Part shown: piece after piece, positions 31,329-43,998 of the stretch
Layout: each line of letters opens with the position of its first letter
Position numbering within the stretch: position 1 is the stretch's first letter
From: Rhynchospora pubera
Taxonomy: Eukaryota > Streptophyta > Magnoliopsida > Poales > Cyperaceae
DNA: 64,000 nucleotides
NCBI GenBank assembly: GCA_028095005.1
Contig: CM051459.1
Span: forward strand, 130,613,657 to 130,677,656
Direction: 5' to 3'
Position numbers and translations under genes: made by a program
Notes under the pieces: generated by a model
Database searches by the model: none
What the model was told of the DNA's origin: nothing
Seen by the model: the letters and a program-made list of their open reading frames with translations, nothing else

Positions 31329-33081
31329 TGTTAGGAAATTGCCCAATTTTAATTTTGTGACTAATTACTATTAATTAATCCAATTAAAACACAAGAAACA
31401 CGAGATCTAGTACTTAAACCATTCGACAAGAAGAGATAGGTGGAAATTATACCTCCCGCGAAATCGTATTCGCGGGGCTCGATCCTACGGCATGGGAATC
31501 GATGGGGTGCTTCTCTTTCTTCTCCAAATCGCCTCGAGTCCACCTAGAGATTAACCAAGGTCTAAATCGATTCGTGCTAGCGATTCGATTAGAACAAAGC
31601 TAATCCTAAGGATCAACCCTCTTCAAGAATCAACCTATTTGATTTTGGTGGAGAGTTGTAGCTCAACACATGAGCATATGGAGGAGAGGAGGAGAGATGG
31701 CGCCGGCCAAGAGAGGGAGAAAGAGGGGGCGGCTAGGGTTAGGGAAGAGAGCTAGTTCAATTTTGCATCTATACATCTCTATATATAGTGCACAATCCCT
31801 ACCTACCACCAACCATCTATTTACAAGAATGCCACTCTCACCTACCACTAGGGCCGGCCACATTATGGGCTCACATGGGCCTCTCATCTCATTTAATTAG
31901 GCCTCTAATTCACATAATTAGAAGCTACTCCAAATGCTCTTCAATTGGGCTATACATTTAATACATAAATATTGGCCCAATAAATTAATATAACTATTTA
32001 TATTAAATTGTGTCGAGCTAAAATAATTATTAACTAATTAATAATTATTCTAGGATTAGCTAATACATTAATTTATTTCAATATGATCCATTTGACTTAA
32101 TTAATTATAACGGTATATAATTAATTAATCATCTTATCATATTTCCGCAATACGAACTATTGCGAATAAATAAATAATGCACTGTCTTGGTCAAAACTCT
32201 ATTTTGTGTGACCCTTTGAGGATTTGTGCTAAGTTGGACATGGAATTAAATCGCTATTTAATTCCAATAATCATAAGCGGTATCTAGCAACACGTTATGA
32301 TTCCCAATTCGCACAAATAGTGTACTGCTACAATATTTCAATCCTGCATAAGAGAATAATTATGTTTCTCTATTTTGATTCTTATGTCTCACGATATCAT
32401 CGTATAATCCAAGATAGGAATGTGTCATTCTTGCATATTATACGTTTCTTGATCTAGAGTTGATCGCTTAGTTGCGCGCATACGATCCAACTCCATCAAG
32501 GGGCCCAAACAGATATCGTCACTCACTAAGTGAATTAATGAGGGACATACGGTTTTCTTGATGATTAGCTTTTCCCCGCACAATTCAAGAGAACGTAAAT
32601 CAAGTCCGTATAGTAGCCCTTAACGGGAATCAGCGGTAGACGAGATTTATAGAACTTATCCTCATGTGGAAAAGATAATCATCTCAAACTTAGAACCAAA
32701 ATCATAACGAAATAAACAATGACACATAACACAATCCATATGTTTATTTCGTTGGGTCAAGTCCTGTACTATGTTCCATAACATATACATATGCAATTAA
32801 GTTGGTAACTCTTTACCTATGATTTGTAGAACTTAATCATCACTTAACTTGCATACTAATCTTATATGATAATTAATGTTCCTTGTTAATTATCAAGATT
32901 ATGGACCGTTTAGATTTATTATTGTCATTCTAAAGAATGATCCACAGAGATCTACAATTCAGATCCTCAACCTGAATGATCTGTCAATAATAAACCTAGG
33001 AACAGATGATAAAATATCATCCAAAACATAAACTAATATTTAAGTCATTAAATTATTGACTTCTAGGACATAACTCCAACA
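31329..33081 (-). mobile_element. Nested solo LTR, Ty1/copia (Angela/BARE-like), with 5-bp TSD
   Basis: It runs from TGTTAGG to CCAACA, 1,753 bp, with a perfect CAAAT duplication at 31324-31328 and 33082-33086. It is the same family and orientation as 2598-4362: long blocks such as GTGTGACCCTTTGAGGATTT and AAGCGGTATCTAGCAACACG are shared almost unchanged. On the minus strand it begins TGTTGGAGTTATGTCCTAGA. Its insertion is younger than the solo LTR around it. Confidence 0.85.
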
Positions 33082-33649
33082 CAAATAATTATCGCACAAC
33101 ACAATAGACAGAATTAGCAACAACCACCCATAATAACTAAAATAAATGCTACATTAATTCAACCAAGAGTAAGAGCTACATCATAATCCTAAAATTATTT
33201 TAGCTACTCATGAAACAGAAATAAAACAAAACAAGTTTGAACACAAGCATCACAAGAGAGAAAAAGATAAGGATGCAACCGATCTCCTTGGCTTTCATCT
33301 CTAGGCTTGAGTGTTGCATGTCTTCTCCTTGCTGTCACCAAGAGAGATGCAGCCACGCCTCCAAGAGAGACCAGGGCCGAAGCCCTAGGTCAAAATTCAA
33401 CCAGAGAGAGAGAGAGGAAGAAAGAATAGATCTGGAATTGAGAAGGGTGAGAGAGCGTTCTGGACAGCAGCCCCTTAGCTTCCTTTTATGTTGCCTTCAT
33501 CAATATCCCTCCATCTCCTCCTTGATTTTCTCTTTTTCAGTCTGGAGGCCTTTAAACTCTTTCCATTTCAGCCCTTGCAATAAAGAAAATCGGATCTGAG
33601 AGGAACAGCTGGTTGTCGCTTGAGAAACAGCGCAGTTTTCAGATCTGCG

Positions 33650-33755
33650 CATAGGGTGCAGTGCACCCTGGAATGCAGGTGCATCGCTAAGTCTGTAGCA
33701 CATCATTTCCTAGTCAGCGTCAGGATGCACCATGAGATGCGGGTGCACCCTCAAA
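33650..33755. repeat. TGCA palindrome cluster at the other end of the solo LTR
   Basis: GGGTGCAGTGCACCC (perfect arms, one central base, centred at 33661), then AATGCAGGTGCATC, and further on GGATGCACC and GATGCGGGTGCACCC. The copies again lie in close pairs, roughly 18-20 bp apart by eye. Confidence 0.65.
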
Positions 33756-33912
33756 CCTGAAATGCAACAAAAATAACAAAACGACAATATCTCTTTCCTT
33801 CTTACAAAATGGACAAAATGATATAAAATGAACGTGAAAAGGACAGAATTTAGGAAAATAATTAGGCTTAACCGGACATAAATACCATGTCATTTTCATG
33901 TTCATCAGTGCA

Positions 33913-35647
33913 CAATTCTTTTATACTATTACAACAAAGAAAATGATATTCAGCTAATTGTCATATTATAAGAGAGGTAATGTAATTTGAAATTATATTT
34001 ACATTGTGATATTGTAAAATTAAGGTTAGTTGTTGTGATATTGTAGAATTAAGGTTAAGTGAAAATAGCTCCTTACAGCAATAAAGTTCTCTTCTAACTT
34101 TCATTCAAAATAAAACAGTTTGTGTTCTACATACCTTCATTAGTGAACAATCATTCATCATAGGTTTCAAAATAATCCATCTTTGCTATTTTGTCTGAAA
34201 GAAAAAAAAAAAGAGAGAGAGAATAAGAAGGTATTTTTACCTGAAAGAGGAATGAACAAAAGTCAGCTTAACACCAACTGTGTCAAGCGATGACAGAGAC
34301 CGTGGAGTAACTATTTATTGCTGGTGATTAGAATTTAAGCCCTTCTCTGTGGTACCTAAAAAACTAATACAAATTGAATTAGGAAAAATACGAACACACA
34401 ATGAATGTACATTTCAAGAAAAAATGCATGCCATAGTTTAGACTTGCAATTCTCTTTTTTTATTGTTATAGTTTTCAGAAGAAATATAGCACGAAATGGA
34501 GTCAAATGATGATAAACCAAACACAATTTTTTGAAACAACTGTAGTTAGCATTGAGGATCCAATGTAATTAGCATAAGCTAAACAGAAATAATTAATTCA
34601 TAAATAGCAGTACCTGATTATACCAACAAAGGTACAAAAAATAGAAAAATCAATATAATAGAGCTAAAATCAATGATAATATAACTCACTAATCTCCATT
34701 CTGATAGTATGACAGCTGCTATGCATCCTCCAAATGGCAAAACTAATGGAGAATTTGGAAATACGGATAAAAATACAGTCAGAAGTTTAGTAAGGCAAAA
34801 TAATGTGTAATTTAAGTCCAGTATGTACAGAAATATCGATGAAATATTTCTGTCACAACCTCACAAATCACAAAAAGAACTTATACATTTTGAAGAATTT
34901 TATTTAAATCAGATGCATTGCTCTCTTTTTTCTAGTCTGACAAAACTGAACGCACAACTAATTGTCCACAAATTTAATATTGAATAATAATGGAAAAATG
35001 AGTCTATATCAATTAATTGTTTCCATTAAAATTGGCATTGCAAAATGTGAAGGAAACCTATTTGAATCAGATGCATTGCTCTCCTCTTTCTACTCTGACA
35101 AAGCTGAATGAACAACTAATTGTCCAGCAATTTAGAATTGAATAATAATCGAAAAATGAGTCTATAACAATTAATTGCTGCCATTAGAATTGGCATTGCA
35201 AAATCTGAAGCAAAACCCAACACAATGACAACTGGAAGATAACACAGAGCTTACCAGATCCTTATTTGCCAAGCTGGACTAATTCCTTCATTTTCCTTCA
35301 ATTTCTAGTCCCCTTCAACCTATGGAATGGTTATCATTTTTTTAAAGGAGTCCACAAAAATACCTTCCTCGCCATAAAGTGTTCAATATGTTGCTATACA
35401 TAGTTCTGACTTGACCAGCACAATATAAAAACATGAATTGTAACATATCAGTTTCTGTTAACAGGTAATTAATCATGTGAAATTGTAAAGCACACTTCAA
35501 TAGACAATAGATGAGTCGAAAAATTATGAATAGAAATGGTGCATCGATGGCTCAGATTCGGCCACTAGGGACTTGGGAGGACTGTTTATCAAACTAAATT
35601 TCCTGATTTTGCTTGAGGCTTGAAGTGAAGGGACGGGAAGTCTGACA
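33913..35647. other. AT-rich intergenic stretch with one tandem duplication
   Basis: No gene recognised. The only clear structure is a 158-bp tandem duplication at about 34900-35215, listed separately. Confidence 0.5.
34900..35215. repeat. Two-copy tandem duplication, 158-bp period
   Basis: The phrase AATCAGATGCATTGCTCTC starts at 34907 and 35065. The units share TCTGACAAA.CTGAA, CAACTAATTGTCCA and GGCATTGCAAAAT.TGAAG, with about one change in ten bases. It looks like a simple unequal-exchange duplication. Confidence 0.7.
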
Positions 35648-36811
35648 AGCATAAGTCCGAAATTTTAAAAAATAATATTAAAATAATATAATCCAATAAA
35701 ATTAATATCAATTTAATCAGTTTAATAAAAATAGTATCGTAAGATCGGAATCCTGGATTCCGAACGTTAGATCGGATTCCTGGATTCCGATCTAACGTTA
35801 GATCGGATTCTCGGATTCCGATCTAACGTTAGATCGGAATCTGGGATTCCGAACAGTGCTGTAACTGCTCAAATTTGCCTTTTTCATGGTTTTATTGTAA
35901 TTCTATTATAAAAATTAATTTAATATATGAAATTTTAATATTAAATTAATATATTATGAAATTTTAGTAATATATTTTGAAGTTAAGATATTAAATTAAT
36001 ATATTTTATTTTACTTCTATTATAAACATTAATTAAATATATAAAATTGTAATATTAAATTAATATATTATAAAAATTTAATATTAAATTAATATATTAT
36101 AAACATTAATTAAATATATATTTTGAAGAATGTTAGTATAATATAATTCTATTTTATGAATAATATTTTAATATTTAATGTTTTGATATTAATTTGATAT
36201 GGATGGTTTTATTTTTAATATTAAAAATTTTCAATTATGTTAAATATTGTACATAATAAGTACATAATATATTAGATTTATTTCAATTATGTAATAATTT
36301 ATTTATGGTAATAATTATTATATAAACTTATAATTAAATATTAGATTTATTTCATTTAATTCATAATAATAATTTATTTTTATAGAACTTATTTATTTGT
36401 ATGTGTTCACTTAGATCGTTTATATGTTCACTTTGTTTTATGTATATGTTCACCATTAGAAGAAGAATTGAATTTTGTAACCATAATATAGATTAGCACA
36501 CTAAAATAAAAGAAAGGGAAAAATACATGAAAATCATAATATAATTTAGCACACTAAAATAAATGAACACACCAGGGTACTTAAAAACAAAGTAATAAAT
36601 AAACTTAGAGATCTTGATCATCTACATGTTGCAGAATTTCCTCCCACCAGGGTTGATCTTCTTCCACATTAATTTGTTGTTGATTACTGGCACCATGGTT
36701 GTCGGCGAGTTGAGCTGCTTCGTTCCAAAAAGCCTCATCATTTTCTTGTTGATTTTCTTGTAAATATATAAGTCATACATAAGTAAATAAAATATAAAAT
36801 ACAAATAAATC

Positions 36812-38592
36812 CTAAATATGTCCAGTACGGTGGATCCACCTCCCCTCACTAGGGGACCAAATATACGGAGGACCTGGCGGCTGACGGGGGTCTCGTCCGC
36901 GAGCAAGTCCGACATGTGGTGGACGAGGAGCCATCTGAGGAGTGGAATGACGAGGCGGTGCACTAGAAGAAGAGGCTCCGCCATATGTCTGACCAAATGG
37001 ACCATAGCTCTGACCGAAAGGAGATGGATGAACTGGAGGTGTGTACGGCTCGTCCAAATGTACCCCAATGGATGACAAAAAAGCGTCACCCGGGCTCAAG
37101 ATAGGCTCGCCCTGAGAATATGGTGGTGGTCCAGGTGGATACTGTGTCTGGTATGGTGGGTACTGGGTCTGGTACTCATAATGGGTAGTTGGGTCTGGAT
37201 ATGGACCAGGAGGTGGGCCTGGTGGTGTCGGTAACTCGCCAGTGGATATGGGTGGCTGTGTAAATGGGTGGATGGGCGGCTGTGTGGATGGCTGACTCTC
37301 CGTCCGTCTGCTCCGCACAATAGGCTGGCTGGGTCTCGGCTGATCAAAATATGTGTCCCAGTCGTGTAAAGTATACCCAGATGGCTGTTACATACAATGA
37401 TATTACAAATAATATTAATATTATCAATAACAGAATAAAAAAAAAATAATAATATTACAAATTTTTTGTTACCGTCATAAACTGCTGCTCCTCAAATGCA
37501 GGCTCTGGCGCGTGATCCTCCTCAGGCGAATCAGGTATGGAGTCTATGTCTGTAGCTATAAATTTTTTAGGTCATATTTAATTCACGTATTATAAATATT
37601 TCAATTTAAATCACGAAGGTGAAAAGAATAACGTACCGTAGGAAGAGAAGGCGGAACAGTCTGGAACAGCATGAATTGATGCATCACCCGATCGGCATAG
37701 TGCCACGCCACGACCCAGAAATGGATGCATGGAACGCGGAGCCGGTAGTACCTCTGCTCGTAGCGGGCATAAGGAGGCATGACCACCTGTCTGAGCTCAT
37801 CCTCGTATGGCCGCCACACCACGTGTGCATGCTCCATCTTCATTAGTACGTCTCGAGCGTACTCAATACCGCTGCGAACGGGACCTTTCACCCTTTTCGA
37901 CCTCAGCCGTGTCGTCCATTGCCTGCCAAAACATTACAATTATCATGATTTCAATTATCAAATTTTTTTACCAAAATTTTTAAACAAACAAATTGATGTT
38001 ATATTACAATATTTCATTTATTTTATTTTAAAAAAATATTATACCTCCCATACGGCGGACATCTCTCAACTGACGGCTTCCCCCAACCTTGGAAACTTTT
38101 CGTAACGGACGGGCGACAAAGCAATAACCGGGTGTACGACCACAACTGAAGCAGTAGCCACGGAGCAGGAACCTTCTGAGCGCCATTTGCCAGGACTGCC
38201 AAGTCCAGGCCGCGGTATAACATAGCAAGTGTGGCCGCACCCCAGTTATATCTAACTGAATCCGATGCATGAACATCCTGCAAATAAGAAAAAATATTTT
38301 TCGTTAGTTGCAAACTAAATTATCCAAGTTAGTACTAATGTAAGAGATGTTCTTAATATTTAAAATTACTAACCCGAAGTAACTCCAGATAAAAACAAGG
38401 AACAGAATCTCCTGTGGTATCTGGAAACATCTCGCAACCCATCAACTCCAACACCAGGGCCCGTGTGTATCTATCGATCCTATCTGCGTCCTCTGACCCA
38501 GGTCCCTGTGCCCACATATCACGCAGTTTCCCAAACTGTACTGCGTGAAGTTTCCTGCATTACATAAACATTACACACACACATATATATAT

Positions 38593-38630
<38 letters not shown>

Positions 38631-39571
38631 CAGCATATCTCAAAATTTAAATTAAATTTTAAAACGTTTGTTACCTCCCAGCACGTCGATCAGTCGCCCT
38701 CTCTCTAAAGCAATCTAGAACATCCTCCATAGGAGTGTCCCGTGGCAATGCAAAGTCGGCTAGCTTCTGCACATCGTCGTAATCAGTACGACCGGTCACC
38801 GGTCGTCCAGTCGTAGGCAAGCCAAAAATGAAGGCGACATCCTGCAAATTTTATTTACATTTTTTATTAAACAACCAAAAAAACAATAAATAAATAAATA
38901 GCTACCAACAGAACTTGGAAAAAATAATACCTCAAGAGTAACGGTCATCTCGCCTACGCGGGGAAAGTGGAACGTGTGGGTCTCGGGCCTCCAGAACATG
39001 GCTAGACCCTGTATCATGGAACGATCCAATGGCATGTGACCTAACTCAACGAAATGAATAAGGCCCAATGTCACAAGACGCTGGTCCACCTCCTCGGTTC
39101 GTATCATTTTTGCCTTATGCATTTCGGGCGTCCACGCCTAAATAAGTTAAAAAACATATTATTAACTATATATACTATTCACTATATACAAAAATTAACT
39201 ACATAAATTAAAAAATTTTATTATTTCCTTAAACCCTAAACCCTATACCCTAAATAATTTAAAAAATAAATTATTTCCTATATATATTATTAAAATATAT
39301 ATATATAAAAAAGAATTAACTATATAAATTAAAAAAAACTTACTCGTACGCCTCGAAGCTCAGACTGACTGAGATGCAGAAGCTGATCAGCAGGAGGAGG
39401 AACGGGGGGGGCAGCAGGGGGGGCAGATGAAGATGCGCCAGGATCTCCTCCTGATGCAGGGGGGGCAGATGAAGATGCGCCAGGATCTCCTCCTGATGTA
39501 GATGCGCCAGGATCTCCTCGACGCCTCGTGGATCGACGTGGATCCTCTGGTATTCTTCTTCGCGGTGGCAT
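36812..39571 (-). CDS. Plant mobile domain (PMD) protein, 8 exons, ~653 aa
   Basis: Exons on the minus strand: 39344-39571, 38931-39137, 38675-38841, 38374-38554, 38045-38277, 37633-37922, 37473-37555 and 36812-37384. They total 1,962 nt and keep one frame; the exon 6-7 junction has an alternative acceptor. Exon 1 encodes a basic start and Gly-Asp-Pro-Gly-Ala-Ser repeats. Exons 2-6 carry the PMD (aminotransferase-like) domain: RPETHTFHFP, GEMTVTLEDV, FGLPTTGRPVTG, DRYTRALVLELMG, YNWGAATLAMLYRGL and LLLQLWSYTR. The last exon is Pro/Tyr/Gln-rich. Host relatives (MAIN/MAIL) act in nuclear silencing and cell-division maintenance, and related domains occur in transposons. The gene lies wholly inside the Mutator-like element, with no stop or frameshift seen. 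Its role for the element is unknown. Confidence 0.85.
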
Positions 39572-40479
39572 TTCGACTGTTACTGCAATTAAAATTTAAT
39601 AAAGTATAAAATCTATAAAAATTTCGGCAGCATCTCCCCTGTACCGGGAGAGTTTTCCAAAAAATCATACCCCAATTACAAACCAATTTTAACCCAATTT
39701 GAACCCAACCCAACCCAACCCAATTTCATTCCAATTTGAACCCAACCCAACCCAATTTGAATAAATCATTCCAATTTTACAATCATTGCATTTCACAAAC
39801 CATTTCACAAGTATCAATGAATCAATAATTCAATTATTGCATTTCACAATTTTACAATCATTGCATTTCACAATTTTACAATCCATCAATCAATCTACAA
39901 GCAATTCACAAACAATTTTATTCAAACAATAATAAAATAAACATATAAAAAAGCTAACCTGAAGTAGAAAGGAATTGACTCTCTTCTAAACAATTTTTTA
40001 CCTACATTTTAAATTAATACCATCAATTATTATCATTTTTCTAATTTTCCCCATATTTAATTATCAAAATCTTAATTATTAAAAGCAAAAAAAATAAACA
40101 AATTAAATTAATTACATATAAATTTTCATATGAATTTTTCTTATTTTTCGGTATTTTTAAAATAATTTTACAATTTATTATCTATTTTTCTAATTAATTA
40201 AGTACTGAATAAACAAATAAAAAGACAAAAAATATATCCAATATAATTAATAAATTACATACAAATTTTTTCTGATTTTTTTCTGATTTTTTCAGATTTT
40301 TTGAATATTTTTCCAATATTTTCCTATTTTTTTATTTAATTAACTAAATTATAAACTAATAAACTAAATTAATAAATAATTAAATAAAAAAAAAAACTTA
40401 CTGTGTTCTCAGAGGTGCGTCCGAGAGAGCGAGAGCGGCAGCGAAATCAGATCGGAAACCCATTATATATATAAAGGTT

Positions 40480-40558
40480 AGATCGGAATCCAGGATTCCG
40501 ATCTAACGTTCGGAATCCAGGATTCCGATCTAACGTTCGGAATCCAGGATTCCGATCT
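40480..40558. repeat. Tandem perfect palindromes in the right TIR
   Basis: At 40480-40504 the arm AGATCGGAATCC is followed by one base and its exact reverse complement, a 25-bp palindrome. Two further copies with slightly shorter left arms follow to about 40558, joined by TAACGTT. The left TIR has the corresponding set at 35743-35850. Confidence 0.85.
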
Positions 40559-40652
40559 TGCGATACTATTTATATTAAACTGATTAAATTGATATTAATT
40601 TTATTGGATTATATTATTTTAATATTATTTTTTAAAATTTCGGAGCATAAGT

Positions 40653-41361
40653 TCTATCGAAATGGGCTGAAATAAGTGGGCTGTATTGGGCCGACTAAGT
40701 TAGATGAATTCACTTAATTCACCAATCACAAGTCAGAAGTCACGTAGAGTCGTAGAGAGCATATTTAGTTAGTTGTATGGTACGGTACCTAATGACAATT
40801 GTTATTTTTGTATATATTTTATCTTTTATGCAAATTAGGAGATGAGTTTTAGAAGTAGGAGAAACAAGGAGATATCAACCATTCGAATGAAAATCTTATC
40901 TTTTTTCAACCTTTTCCTAACGCAAAAACCAAAAACATAATTCAAAAATTGAATCTCTCATCAGCTTAATTATTCAACAATACCAAAAATATTACATAAA
41001 ATACTGTCGTTGGAACATCTCAAATGTCTTCAAATAATTCCAGCGTAGGAAAAGGTTTTGATTTATAAAATATTTATGAATATCTCAGTTTGAGAGCCGT
41101 GCTTTAATACAAAATTTTGTAATACATTTTTTACGATAAACATATTTCTCAGGCTCATATGGAGAAACATTTTGGAATTTAATATTTTTCAAATTCCTTA
41201 AGGAAAAATTTAGTTAAAAAAAATTGATAACATCTTTTAAATGTAGTTGCATTTTTGTTCGAATTCTGCTATAAAGAAAGATTTTTTCAGTCAATAATTA
41301 AATACTACTGGAATTGAAATAGATTTAATAAAATATGTAATATGTATATTTAAAAAAAATA
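40653..41361. other. AT-rich intergenic stretch
   Basis: No gene, RNA or repeat structure recognised on either strand. Confidence 0.5.
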
Positions 41362-42204
41362 ACGGAATTGCTTAGGATCATCCTTCGAATTCTATCATCC
41401 CCATCATCCTCACGCATACGTAACTAACTCCTCCCTCACGCATACACTCTCTCCCCTTTTCCTCATCCGTACACTATCTTCCGCCCCTGTCCCCTCCTCC
41501 CTCCCACGTACGCTGTCCCCCTCCCCCCTCCTCCCTCCTACATACGCCGTCTCCCCTCCCCCTCCTCCCTCCCATGTACACCGTCCCCCCACCCTTCTCC
41601 TCTTCCTCCTACACACTTCATAACTGTTGAAGTATTAAATGTTGAAGGCAATATCGTAATTGTTGAAGTTAATATATGTACTGTTGAAGTTATATATGTA
41701 ATTGTTAAAGTTAATATGTTATATATGTAACTGTTGAAGTTATATGTGTAACTGTTGAAGTTATATATGTAGCTGTTGAAATTATATATGTAACTATTGA
41801 AGTTAATATATTATATATGTAACTGTTGAATTTAATATATATAACTGTTGAAGTTAATATATATAATTGTTGAACTAGGCATATTTAAATGTTGAAAGTA
41901 ATATTTAAAGTGAGCATATTTAAATTATTGAAGTTGGCATATATATTAGTTTCAACAGTTATATATATTAACTTCAACAGTTATATATATTAACTTCAAC
42001 AATTATAATCAATATATAGTGTCTGTGAGAGAGGGAAGGGGGAGGGGGAGCGTACACGGGAGAAATGGGAGGGGGGACGAGCGTACGCAGCAGGGAGAGA
42101 AACAGAGTGATTTTCAGAAATAGAAAACGCATAGAGCCAAAAATAGAAAAACGTATGGGGATGACGGGGACGATAAATATCGGGGATGATCCTTATCACC
42201 CCGG
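41362..42204. mobile_element. TIR element with C/T-rich arms and AACTGTTGAAGTT core repeats
   Basis: The ends CGGAATTGCTTAGGATCATCC and CCGGGGTGATAAGGATCATC (right, reverse complement) match those of the element at 27960-28701. The arms are CTCCTCCCTCCCACGTACGC-like on the left and inverted on the right. The core holds more than ten units of TATATGTAACTGTTGAAGTT. A-rich flanks blur the duplication. Opposite-strand open frames in the left arm are compositional. Confidence 0.65.
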
Positions 42205-42695
42205 AAAAATAATATTTAAAAGTACTTAAAAATAAGATAAATTTTGCTCAAAATCTTTATTCTTCGCGATGTTGCCGACTACCAAAACTTGTTTCAAGTT
42301 TCTAAATTATCAACCCCACCATCACCCCACATAATAATATATTTATGGTGGGATGTAGAAGATCAGAAGCAGCTTAATTGTGCGGTCATCGATGAGACGA
42401 TTACCTCCGCTCCGTGGCGGTGAGAACACCGCAAAGCGGCCGCTTTTTTTCTTTGAAATTTGTTCCCCAAGAATATCCAACCTTCTATTAAAAAAAAAAT
42501 TATTTAACAAAACCTTAAAATTAATTCAAAAGAAAAAGTATTTCTTTTAATCCTGACCATTCAACATCGATCAGACGGCTAATATGAAACAGTGACCTGT
42601 CCATATTTGACCCAATTAGAAGCTTTGAACAATGCTTTCCGTGTGAATGTGTGATTTGTTTTCTATTTATATCGATAAATTCTCACGCAGAGGAA

Positions 42696-43998
42696 ATGGG
42701 AACGGTGTTTTCGTCAGAATCTAGCGAAGAGAAAGCAAAGAAGCAAGAGATGGCTCTGGACAAGGCTAAGGAAATCGCCTCTTCAAACCCAGTTGCTGTT
42801 TTCAGGTTGCCTCTTCTCTCCTCTCCGATCTTCACTCTCCTTTTCTTTGCTATCTTAGAACTGGTTTAAGGAGTGATTAAGACTTTGTTAAACATTAATC
42901 AAGTATCAGAGAGAAATGTTTAGGTTTTAGGGGTTTGTGCGAATTGGGTTTGTGATTTCTTACATTATCTCTCGATTGGTGTTCAAAAATTGCCAATCTC
43001 TAGTTCCAATATTTATCTTAATTAGTAAATTATTTTCTGGGTATAGAATTTGCTACCCTTAATTTAATAAGCAAAGTGGGAAATTTGATACCCTTCAGCC
43101 TGACTTTTTGTACAAAAGGAAAGCAAAGTATGAAATCTGATTCCTTTGCTTCTTTTTTTTTTTCTATCTGTCTTTAATCTTATGAATTTAAGGCTAATTT
43201 TATTTTTTCAATGCAATTTCAGCAAATCGTTATGTCCATACTGCAATCAGGTTAAAAAGTTGTTGTCTTCATTGGGTGCAAATTATAAGACTGTTGAATT
43301 GGACTATGAGAGTAAGTATACTTAATTCTAATCTTCTGCTGTGCATATATTCTGTGGATATTGTTGAATGTTTATTGTGTAAACTGATGCGAAATTGTCA
43401 AAATTGTGTGTATTATATTTGCAAATTTCATAACTACTGTTGCAAGTGCATGCATTTCAAAACGAATTTTAAAAATTGCTTGCCTCCTGATACTGGTATG
43501 TGTATTCCAAAATGACTTGCAGAGTTGCAGAATAAACCAAGAATGCTTTTTACAAGATATTAGTGTAGTGCTATACTTTTCGATAACATTTTGTTCTGCT
43601 TGGATTGTGATCACATTTAGGATTTACCCCATGCCATGTCGATCATTAGTAGTTTAGTAACTATATAGACGCAAAAATTAATTACAAAAAACCTGATAAC
43701 ACGTGATGCCAAACCACAATTAAAAATCTTAGGACTTACGTGTAATATCAGCATTATTTCCGGATGCTTCTGTTTTGTTATTCTAACTTGCAATTTAATG
43801 AATTTAAATGAAGCTGATGGATCGGAAATTCAGTCGGCTCTGCATCAATGGACAGGGCAGAGGACTGTCCCCAATGTTTTCATAGGTGGGAAGCACATCG
43901 GGGGCTGCGATAACACCGTGGCCCTGCACAACCAAGGGAAGCTTGTGCCTCTTCTCACTGAAGCTGGGGCCCTCGCCACCGCCTCTCAGACTGCCTAG
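42696..43998 (+). CDS. CPYC-type glutaredoxin, 3 exons, 127 aa
   Basis: Exons 42696-42805, 43223-43311 and 43814-43998 total 384 nt. The active site CPYC is at residues 41-44 (SKSLCPYC), followed by the TVP loop (RTVPNVFIGG) that binds glutathione and the GG kink (HIGGCDN). This is the classical class I dithiol glutaredoxin layout, close to plant GRXC1/GRXC2. It uses glutathione to reduce disulfides and glutathionylated proteins, probably in the cytosol. The start MGTVFSS has glycine at position 2, so N-myristoylation is possible. The ATG is the only in-frame one before the conserved helix. Upstream, 42205-42695 is AT-rich promoter-like sequence with no other gene. It is followed in the same direction by the TatB gene. 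Confidence 0.9.

Larger units (their letters stand above)
30364..33907 (-). mobile_element. Solo LTR (Tat/Athila-like), interrupted by a nested solo LTR
   Basis: It runs from TGATG to CATCA with a perfect 5-bp duplication GTGCA at 30359-30363 and 33908-33912. Without the nested insertion it is about 1,786 bp. Read on the minus strand, its start (TGATGAACATG...) and its end (a CGACCCCTAAGTA-like block near the terminus) parallel the organisation of the Athila LTR at 8333-10007, so I place it in that broad lineage; direct similarity is weak. It carries its own set of TGCA-centred palindromes (30600-30720 and 33650-33755). A diverged internal duplication of about 290 bp (30830-31000 against 31120-31290) contains CAAGCGGACCGTT and AAGCGGATTGCTAGAAA. 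Confidence 0.72.
35657..40643. mobile_element. Mutator-like element carrying a plant mobile domain gene, 5.0 kb
   Basis: AGCATAAGT at 35648-35656 and 40644-40652 is a perfect 9-bp duplication. The inverted repeats start CCGAAATTTTAAAAAATAAT and are nearly identical for about 120 bp, continuing into tandem 25-bp palindromes built on AGATCGGAATCC (35743-35850 and 40480-40558). Between them lies one eight-exon gene on the minus strand encoding a plant mobile domain protein. I see no MULE transposase, zinc-finger or ULP1 protease segment. The intact duplication and the high TIR identity suggest recent movement. AT-rich sequence fills 35870-36810 and 39600-40440. Confidence 0.9.

Noticed and set aside
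36622..37089. Alternative minus-strand frame overlapping the last PMD exon
   Set aside because: It is in a different frame from the PMD reading, which continues from seven in-frame exons to a stop at 36812.
35743..40558. AGATCGGAA strings resembling a sequencing adapter
   Set aside because: The following bases (TCC) differ from the adapter, and the strings are part of symmetric TIR palindromes flanked by a perfect 9-bp duplication.
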